Source of the DNA: Candidatus Omnitrophica bacterium CG22_combo_CG10-13_8_21_14_all_43_16
GTDB lineage: Bacteria > Omnitrophota > Gorgyraeia > Gorgyraeales > Gorgyraeaceae
DNA length: 36,079 bases
Assembly: GCA_002771475.1 (NCBI GenBank)
Contig: PCTH01000062.1
Span: 1-36,079, forward strand
Reading direction: 5' to 3'
Shown here: in pieces, positions 1 to 9,800 of the stretch
Numbering within the stretch: position 1 is the first letter of the stretch
Layout of the letters: each line of letters opens with the position of its first letter
Notes under the pieces: generated by a model
Told to the model about the DNA's origin: nothing
Seen by the model: only the letters and a program-made list of their open reading frames with translations
Database searches by the model: none
Position numbers and translations under genes: made by a program

Positions 1-2
1 TC

Positions 3-638
3 ACAGGCGCAAATAAAAAAGACAAGCATTTTATAAATACAAACCTGGATAGGGATTTTAAAGTAAGTGAGTGGGCTGATTTAAGGGTGATTACTGATAA
101 AGACCTCTGTCCTAAGTGTAATAAGAGCATAAAGATAGAACATGCGATAGAGATGGGCCATGTATTTAAACTAGGCCTTAAATATTCAAAGGCGATGAAA
201 GCGGAATTTGTGGATGAAAGCGGAAAATTAAAACCAATAGTGATGGGATGTTACGGAATAGGCGTGAACAGGATCATGGCTACAGCTATAGAGATCCATA
301 ATGATAATAAGGGTATAATCTGGCCTCTGGCAATAGCGCCTTTTCAGGTTTTAATCATTCCTATAAATTACAAGGAAGAAGGCGTCAAAAAAGCCACAGA
401 TGTTATATATGAAGAATTAAATAAAGCCGGGATAGAAACGCTAGTGGATGACAGGGATGAGAGCGCGGGAATTAAGTTTAATGACGCTGAACTCGTAGGC
501 ATACCTTTCTCAATAGTGATAGGGGATAGGGGCCTTAAAAAAGGCAAGCTTGAGATTAAAATAAGGGCTACGGGCGAGATCCTGGAAGCAAAAAAAGAAG
601 AGTTAAAAGATAAAGTTCTAACATTATTAGCTACTTAA
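3..638 (+). CDS. proS: Prolyl-tRNA synthetase, C-terminal part (5' truncated by window start)
   Basis: The reading frame is open from nt 3 (TGANKKDKHFINTNLDRDF...). Class II ProRS motifs include GHVFKLGLKYSKAM, GCYGIGVNRIMA and the anticodon-binding domain IAPFQVLIIPIN...VDDRDESAGIKFNDAELVGIPF. Confidence 0.95.
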   Translation, partial: TGANKKDKHFINTNLDRDFKVSEWADLRVITDKDLCPKCNKSIKIEHAIEMGHVFKLGLKYSKAMKAEFVDESGKLKPIVMGCYGIGVNRIMATAIEIHNDNKGIIWPLAIAPFQVLIIPINYKEEGVKKATDVIYEELNKAGIETLVDDRDESAGIKFNDAELVGIPFSIVIGDRGLKKGKLEIKIRATGEILEAKKEELKDKVLTLLAT

Positions 639-665
639 AATCCAATAAAAATTTTAAATTTTTGT

Positions 666-694
666 TTGACACGAAAACGTTTACATGGTATACT
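666..694 (+). promoter_or_regulatory. sigma70-type promoter for the giant-protein operon
   Basis: TTGACA (666-671), 17-nt spacer, TATACT (689-694). A strong SD, AAGGAGG (738-744), lies upstream of the ATG at 751. Confidence 0.8.
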
Positions 695-750
695 TTTACA
701 TAGCAATTTAAAAAGTATTTTAAATATACATAAATACAAGGAGGAAGTAA

Positions 751-828
751 ATGTCTCTTAAATTACTAAACAAGGTTGTTTCAATCTTTACTCTCGTCGC
801 ATTTCTAGCTACTAATGTCGCATATGCC
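751..828 (+). other. Sec signal peptide of the giant protein
   Basis: K residues, hydrophobic core VVSIFTLVAFLATNV, AYA|A cleavage-like site. Confidence 0.85.
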
Positions 829-3800
829 GCACCTGAATCCAAGTCTATATTCAAAAATAAAAAAGTTAACTACCAGAAAATCAGTGATAAAAATGAAGGA
901 GTAATACAGCAGAAAAAGGCTGTGCTTACAGGAGAGAACTCCAAGGAGCTTAAATCCCAGAAAAGAGAAGCCCAGAAGATACTTTCTTCGCATCTTTCTG
1001 ATATATCACTTATTCACATACCCCAGGAATTAGGTAAGGTAGTAGAGGTATACCAGAATCCTGACCATGATAATTCCAGGCTCATCGTGTACATTCAAGA
1101 CCTTCATACAAATCCTGAGGCGACCCTTAATTTAGCCGGCATATTGGAAATCCTGGTTAGAGATTATAATTTAGGACTGGTCTGCTCAGAAGGAGCGGAT
1201 GGAGTTGTGGATACATCCAGCGTTTCGAGTTTTCCGGATCCTGAAGTCAGAAAAAAAGTAGCCAGGCTTTTTGTTGATTCAGGAGAGCTTACGGGAGAGG
1301 AGTATCTATCCATAACAAAATATCCGGACCTGCCTATATGGGGCATTGAAAATAAAGACATATATTTTAAGAATATAGAAGAATTCAATAACATCATGAA
1401 GTTTAATCCGGATTCCCAGGTTTTCATTTCCCAGGCTAAGAAAGCCCTGGAAGAATTAAAACCTAAAATATATTCAAGGGAACTGCTGGCAATAGACCAG
1501 AGAGAAGCTGATTACGAGAACCAAAAGACAGAAACAGCCGACCATCTGAAATACCTGTCAAGTTATATCCAGAAATTAAACATCCCCACGGCTAACTATA
1601 AAAATATCGCTATCCTCAATGAAACCATAGATAAAGAATCAAAGATTGACCAGCAAAAGATTATGCAGGAATCCCAGAACCTGCTGTTAAATCTACAATC
1701 AGCGATTGCCGCTAAATCCAGCCGCAGCGACATGGATACATTAGTGGCCAAGGCAAGCCTTTTTAAAGACCAGAAGATCTCGCCTTTTTCATTTTACAGT
1801 TACCTGGAAGACCTGGCTAATAAACACCTGAAAGACCAGATGTCAAAATATCCGAATCTGATGGATTTCGTAGATTACCTTACCAAGGTGAATTCTTTGG
1901 AGTCCGTGAAGCTTTTCGTAGAGATGGAAGACCTGTCTTATGAAATAAAACAAAGGCTTGCAAAAAATGATGAAGAAAAAACACTTACCCAGGCGCTGCG
2001 GAGTATAAAATTTTTGGAAGGATTTTTTAACCTCAAGATATCAAATGAAGAATTGGATTATTACCTGCAGAATAAGGCTTCTTGCAATATAGCTTTTTTT
2101 GAGGCGTTTCTAAAACCGGCAATCAAAAAATATAATCTTTCCGATTTTGTAGATTTCAATCCAAGTCTGATAGATTCTCACCTTCAGGAAATAGAGGATT
2201 TTTATAAAACCGTAAAATCCCGCGACCAGGCAATGTTTACCAACACTACTTCTGAAGTGGAAAAACGCAATGTCAGGGTAGCTACCCTTATCACAGGAGG
2301 TTTTCATACTCAGGGTATTACCAGGCTTTTGAAAGAGAAAGGCTATTCCTATATAGTAATATCTCCATTTTCCAAAACAGAAATAGATGAGGAAAATTAC
2401 CATTTCCTTTTATCCGGCAAGCGCAAACCCATAGAAGAATTGATCAAGGACCTTGATAAGCCTTCTGAAGATAAAGCAAGTCAGGTTTCTGCAAAGTTGA
2501 GAGTCCCCTTAAATAGCGCTGAGAGGCTCAAAGATGCCATCAGCAATGTAACAAATGTATCGCCAATTTTGCTCTATAGTTCAGAAAAACCAGAAGCCTA
2601 TTTAACAGGAAAGGTTATAGCTATACAAGGCATAGGGGGTACAGGAGGCTTATTGCTTCGGCCTTTACTCGAAGGAGGAGCTATAGTCATAGCTTCTGAT
2701 GTTGATCCGATTAAAGTCAGCGCGGCAATAAAAGAATTTAAATCATATATTGATTCCAATAGGCTGTTCGTATTTTCTGAAGACAGACTCCCTAACGGCG
2801 CATACACCAATAAAATAATGAATCCGATGAAGCCTTTTTCGTATAAGCTTAAAACTATGGGGGTTAATAAGATAGATGTTTTCTCGCCCTGCGCAGTCGG
2901 GCCGGTTGTGAATCCATCTAGTATAGAGGCGTTAAAAAGCGCAGGCGTAAGCATTATCAGCGGTTCCTGCAATAATGTTACAGAAGACAAACAGCGCGAT
3001 AACCAGTTGTTAAAACAGGCGGGCATTGCCTATGTCCCTGATTATATAGCTAATGCCGGAGGGGTAACCGGGGTTGACGGGCACTTGGGCCATGAGGTCA
3101 CTAATAAAGCCATATCAATGAGAATATCTAAAAGGGTGGCGGATATTATCAATTCTTCTATTGCTACCGGCAGGACTACGCAGGACATTGCTGATGAAAC
3201 AAGCCGTAAGTTTTTTGAATCTCTTGAAAAAGCAGAAACATCGAATGCACAAGAAAATCCTAAGAAACTTGATGGATTGATTCTTGGAGACGGCTCTACA
3301 GTAAAGGTATTGATAAATAAGGAGGATTTTTCGGCTGAAGCATTGAAACACTGGGATAATCATTACGGCGTTTTTGAAATTAGTAATAAAAATTTAGGAT
3401 ATACCGCTTATATGTCAATCCACCGGTTTACGAAGATTAACAGTAAGGCAGAAATAGTTAACGGCCAATATCGCGCCACCGGCGGAACCAGAATCCGTAA
3501 CTATAAGTCCAATGATGATGCCCTTATTGATGCGTTAGAGTTATCGCAGGAGATGAGTTTCAAGAACGCGGGAGCGCTGTTGGCAATCGGAGGCAGTAAA
3601 TGCGCTATCAATGTCAGCATAGATCCTAGAAGCAACGGCAGGGATGCCGAAACAAGAAAGTTGATTTTGATTAGTTATGCTAAGGCAATAGAAGAGATCG
3701 GCAGGTTAATCGGCGGAGGTGTTTTGACAGGACAGGACGTCAACATAAGCGAAGATGACGCTAAATTGTTATTTGAATACGCCCCGACCTCTATAGTTCC

Positions 3801-6800
3801 TTATATAGCGCCTGAGCTTTGCATACCTCCTACGCCGCCTACAGCTGTTGGAGTTTTTATTTCAATAGCTACAGCATTAAAAGAGACCGGCAATCTGTCA
3901 TTCAAACCCGGAAAAGGCGCTTCTCTGGCTTCCAACAGCAGCCTTGGTTTAAAAGAAATTAAGTCAGCCGCGATAGAAAGATTAGCCGGCGTTTTACAAA
4001 AGGAAGACGCGATAGCCGATAAAAATAAAGCAGCGGAAACAATAGTTGAATATCTTATAACGGCCCGCGGAGTCGCTGTAAATACGCTTAAAGATATCCA
4101 ATTTTCTGACGGGCCTCAATATTCAGGCGCAACTGACAGGATGCTGCACGACATAATAATCCGCGGAAAAGGGCTTTCCATCGTTCTTACTATCACAAAC
4201 TCCACCCGTTTTGATCCCAGCGAAGAATTTAACGACTCTAAAATAGCATCTGATTTAGGATTAGGCCCTGATTTTATTTACTCGGAGCAGGGTAAGCCTA
4301 ATAAATATCTGGACATGATGATTGTGGAAGGATTGAAACAAGCCGGAGAGCTTACCAAAGAAGAAGAATTTTTGGCAGGAAGAAAGCTTGCTGAAAAAGT
4401 ATATACCATGTTTGATGTTTCAAAGGAAACAACAGTGATTCACAGGCTTGACAATTTGACATCTCATATGTTTGTGGTCAGAAGAGATGGAGACATTGAC
4501 GTCAGATTTATTGATTGGGGAAGGGCTATAAATGTTAGCGCAGGTAATCGCAGAACCTATAGCCAGAGGTTTATTTACAGATTTTTTGAGGAGATCGCTA
4601 CCAGCAATCTTTTTAAAAATCCGGAAGTAGCGCTTGCAGCTTTTTTATCAAGGCTTAAAGAGGTGGCTTTGCAGAATTCAAGAGAAGAATTTGATTATTA
4701 TAATGATTTATTAGATAAGGTATATGCTGAAGCAATTACAAAACCCATATCCGGACTTAATAATAGCGCAAAATATAAAGCGTTATATGAAAAAGCCAAT
4801 CCATTGATAGGAGAAATAAATGCGAGGTTGGGAAACTTTTCTCCAGCAAGCCTTACTGCTAGAAAAGTAGGGCAGGCAATGAAAGGCGCTAAAGGGTGGC
4901 TTGAAAGAGGATGGACGATTGCGAATCATATACTGGTGTCATTCCATTCAGCGTTTATATTGAGCGTATTAGTGCTCCCTGCGGTTATGAGAGGAGAGAT
5001 TTTATCTTTCATGTTCTTTTCTCCGGAAACGCTGCTTTCCATAGGATTTTTGTGGGCGTCTTATCATACAGGCGTGGCTATTCATGAGATGGGGCATTAC
5101 GTAACTTCTGTAAAAGTGGGAGCCCTAAACGACCAGCTTCTGCCGGAAGCAGAAAAGATGATGCAGAAAAGTTTTCTAAAAAGATTAGCGTGGCATGCAA
5201 AGATGTTCGTTCTGATACCTTACGGTAAATTTAACGGCGTAATAAAAACAGGCCTGAGTTATCATCCTGACGCGGAATATAATCTGGCGCAGACAGCAGC
5301 AGGCCCGCGCTGGAGCAGGAATTTGGCTTTTATAGCCTTGCCAATAGCTGCTATTTTAGTGGGCATAGGATTATTCGGCGGGAACGTATTGGCTACGTAT
5401 ATAGGAAGATTTGTGTTTGGCATGGGTATAGTAGGATACCTTGATTTTAAAATGGCAGATCCGGGAGAATATAAGAAATTCCGGGAGAGAGAACGCTTGG
5501 CAGCTTTGCGCGCTGAAGAAGCTACAAAAAAAGCTGACAAGGCAGGCCGCTGGATAGATAGAGTTGCTGAAGTTAAAAAACGCATGATAGATTCAAGACC
5601 TCAAATGGTCAGGACTAAAGACGGGCTTCTTGTCTGGGCGCCATGGCAGTTCCGTAATTGCGGAATGGGCGGAAGGCATACTGAAAAACAGTATCCGAAC
5701 AGCAATATCTCGATGCAGGAAACAATGTTCAACCCTCTTTCTCCCAAGAACTATGAAGATGCCCAGGAAATGACGATGAAACTACAGACCAGGCTTCAGG
5801 AGATTATTGAAACTGCCGAGGGCTGCAGGGTTATGGGTATAGGACTGGAAGGCGGATTAGCGCCTTATATTACAAAGGAAGCAGGGGATATAGTCCCGGA
5901 ACAGAGATTATGGAGGATGGCAAAACAGGCGATATTGGATAATGGATATATTCCAGGCGTGGATGTTGCAATCTCTTTGGATCCTGCGTCTTCAGAACTC
6001 GAGAATGCCTACAGGGAAGAAAATAATGATCCTAAAGCTATAGGCATGTATTTATTCTGGAGAGATAAAGAAAAAGTAGTTATGACGAGAGAGGAGCTTT
6101 ACCAATTCTTCAGAAAGACAATAGAAGATGAAGATATTCCGATTGTTTCCATTGAAGATGGTTTTGCCGAAGATGATGACGCAGGCTGGAAATTGATCCA
6201 ACAAGGTTTAGGAGATAAGCTTTTTATAATAGGAGATGATTCAGTCACTACCAGGGATTCATCCATTGAATATGCAGCGGATAATGACTTAAATAATACA
6301 TTTTTGTGCAAAGGAAACCAGATCGGAACGCTTTCCGAAACACTGCTGGCGATTCTGGTAGCTTTAGGAAAAAATTTGGACATAGTCGTATCTCATCGTT
6401 CTAAATCACCCAATGATGATATGGAAGCCCAGATTGCGCTGGCTTCTTTTGCCACAGGACTTAAGACAGGAGGCGGGGCAAATACAGAAAGGCTTATGAA
6501 GTACGGCTCTGTAATGAGGGTCATGGCTGAGGCAGTAAAAGATGCGCAGGCCGCTACGGCAGAGATGGCTCCTGATACGCGCGCAGAAATGCTGGAATCA
6601 GAAAAAATCGCAGGGAATCTTATAGACAGGCTGGTAATTACAGAGGTTACAGGATGGGAAGAAGCTACGAACGCAGGCATCCCGACTGTAAAGGTAAGGA
6701 TATCTTTCGGCATAGAAGGCAGCGAAAGGTTTAAAAAATTATTTGTATACGAAGGTTCTACCCCGTTAGGAACTTCAGCAGGGACAGGAGAGGCGATACA

Positions 6801-9800
6801 TCTGGTAGACTCTGTTATTTATGAAAGCCAGATTCCTGATGCGAAATACAAGGATTTATTTTCACTGAAGTCAGACGGGTCTTACCGTTTCAAGAAAGGC
6901 GTGACACGCGACCAGATTGATGCGCTTGGAGACCAGGCCTTGACAGAACTTTTCAGGAGATCTCAGCGTTACGATGGCAAAGGGTGCTTGAATGCGGTGG
7001 ACCATGTAAATAACACTCTCGCAAAAGATTTCACAGGTTTAAAATTAAAGGATCTTGGGGATTTGACGGACATAGATAGAAAACTTCTTGGTTTGGAGAT
7101 GCAGATTGCGCAGGAGCGAGGACAGTTGAAAGAAGGCGCGTCTTTGGATGAAAAAATTACAATAATGCAGAGAAAAGGCAATATAGGCATGAACGCTATT
7201 CTTTCGCAGTCATTGGCAGCTGCAAGGCTATTGGCAGCTTTGCAAGGAAAAGAGCTTTACCAGGTTTTAAGAGAAAAACTTACAGAGACCATGGCAAAGA
7301 CAATAGCAGCGAATGGCGGCCTTGATATCCTGCCGGAAGAGATAAAGAAAAAGGTTTCCATTGCCCAGGGGCAGGAACTCTGGGAGGCGCTAAACGAACA
7401 CCTGGATTTCTTTGAATTAAAGCGCGGCCTTCAGATCGTAAACAACAATAAGTCAAAAGACGTAAAACTTTACGAGCTCTTAAGGGGCGAGCTGCCTGTA
7501 TATGGGGACAAGGCGATTTCTAGAAAGAGCCTTGCGTCCAACGAGGGGCTTGGGAATATCGCGGCTGATTATGCTTACTTTGAGCCTAAATATGTAGAAG
7601 CTATAAATCTTCTCGTTGCATTGCATCAGGAACATCTTTTTGCAAGCTGGGATATGCCGGGCGTTAATGATAAACTTAAAAAGAAATTTCTCGAGCAGGT
7701 AATCGAGGCAGATAGCGCTTATCCAGGAGGATTGGTTCAATATCAGCAGAATGCAGTAAAGATCATAGGTAATTCTATAAAAGAAGTTAATGTTTTTGAA
7801 GGATTGACCCCGGAGATTCCAGAAATAACAAATATTGACAATACTGCCGGCATAGGAGATAAATACAAAAATTTGGAAAAAGAAGGATTAAAAATCGCGG
7901 ATAAATTCTCTATAGTGCTTGTAGCGGGCGGTAGAGGGGATAGGCTTGGCTATAGTGGCATAAAGATAGGAATACCTCTGGATCTTGTTACTGAAAGAAG
8001 GTATATAGAACACTATTTGGAAGGGAAAAAAGCTATTGAAAATGCTGCAAATACAAAAATACCTTTTGCAATAATGACTTCTGATGATAATCACGAGTCT
8101 ACGAAAGAGTTATTAGAAGAATTAGGCTATGTTGTAGTGTCTGATAATAATAGCAGGACCGTGATGGAAAAAGATGGTGATAAAATAGACCTTATTATGC
8201 AGGGGCTAGTGCCTGCAATAACAAATATTAAGGGTGATTTTGTCCTGGAAGATAAGTATAAATTATTATCTAAACCTCACGGGCATGGCGATGTACACGT
8301 TCTTATATCGAAATATGGGCTAATCAATGAATGGATTAAAAGTGGAAAAAAATATACAGTATTTATTCAGGATACTAATGGGCAGGTTCTTAACGCTATA
8401 TTATCAGGACTTAAGATAACAGATGAAAAAGGATTAGGACTTAATTTTATAACTGTTCCAAGAGATGCCGGGGAGGCAGCTGGCGCTATTACCAGATTGG
8501 AACCTAAAGGTATTGTTTGTAATGTAGAATATAATCAGTTAGATCCTTTGTTAAAGGAATCTAAAAAAGGCATGGGAGATGTGGCAGATCCTGTCACTGG
8601 CAAGTCTCCATATCCTGCAAATCTGAATGTATATTTTATAGAAAATGGTATATACAAGAAGGTCCTTGATATGACAAAAGGCATTATGCCGGAATTTGCT
8701 AATCCTAAATTTACAGATGCTTCCAAGACCTCTTTTCAGCCAACTAGATTAGAAACCATGATGCAGGATATAGCTATGATATTGCCAGAAGGGTCCAAAG
8801 TAGCAGTTGTAAATTATGCAGATAAAAGGGCTGTATTTTCTCCTGTAAAAAATAGTTTTAGTGAAGCAGAAAAGAAAATTAAAACAGGCAATTATCCAGA
8901 CCATATGGCTACAGGAGAAAGCGATTATTATAAGTATAATAGAAAATTGATTGCATTTGCTGGCATGCAGGTTGATGTTGAAGAATCAGAAGCGAGAGCG
9001 CAAGGCATAGTACCTTACAGCGAAGGAGCAAAAGTTGTTTTTTATCGCAGCTTTTTCACAACTGCAGACGATGTTTTATCAAAGATAAAAGGTGGATCTA
9101 TAAGCAATAAGTCTACTCTTGTGATAGGCGGGAAGAATGTTTATCTGGAAGACGTGGATATAGATGGCAGCTTGATAATAAACGTTGTGGCTGGGGCTAC
9201 GTTGAAGGTCAAAGGTCTTAAGGTGCAGAACGAAGGCTGGGAATTTGTTCAGCTTACACAGGAAGAAATGGTTAGTCCAGATACGCCAGAATATTTAAAA
9301 ATCAGAGGATATAAATTGGTTAAAAAAGGGCAAAAGGTCATTGATATACAAGAACCAGGTAAATATGAGATAGGATCCGACGGAGTTTTAAAGAAAACTA
9401 ATGTTAACCTGGCGTCTAATGCAGGACTTCAAAAGAGCCTTGCTTCCAATGAGGCGCTTGGAAACATCGCAGCTTATTATTCTTACTTTGAGTCTAAAAA
9501 TATAGTATTGACATACGATCAGGTGGGGTTTTTGCCGGAGAGGATAAAAGGATACCTGGCGCAGCAAGATTCTTTTATCGATGATTTAAAAAGCGATAAG
9601 ATTTCCGGCAAGCTCCAGGACGCGAAATTCGAGATAGCTAAGGCAGGATTGCAAGGCATAAAAGATGTGCCTTCCAAAATAAACTATGTAGATAAAAATA
9701 AAGATAAGATGTCAATGGAGGATTATGCTCAGGTATTTAACTTAGCGTTGGCTCAGGCGCAGATAGAGATCGGAAATATATCATATTACATAGATCAATT

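Noticed and set aside
640-660. A/T-rich palindrome AAAAATTTTAAATTTTT after proS as a terminator
   Set aside because: No GC stem; weak structure in AT-rich spacer, insufficient evidence for an intrinsic terminator.
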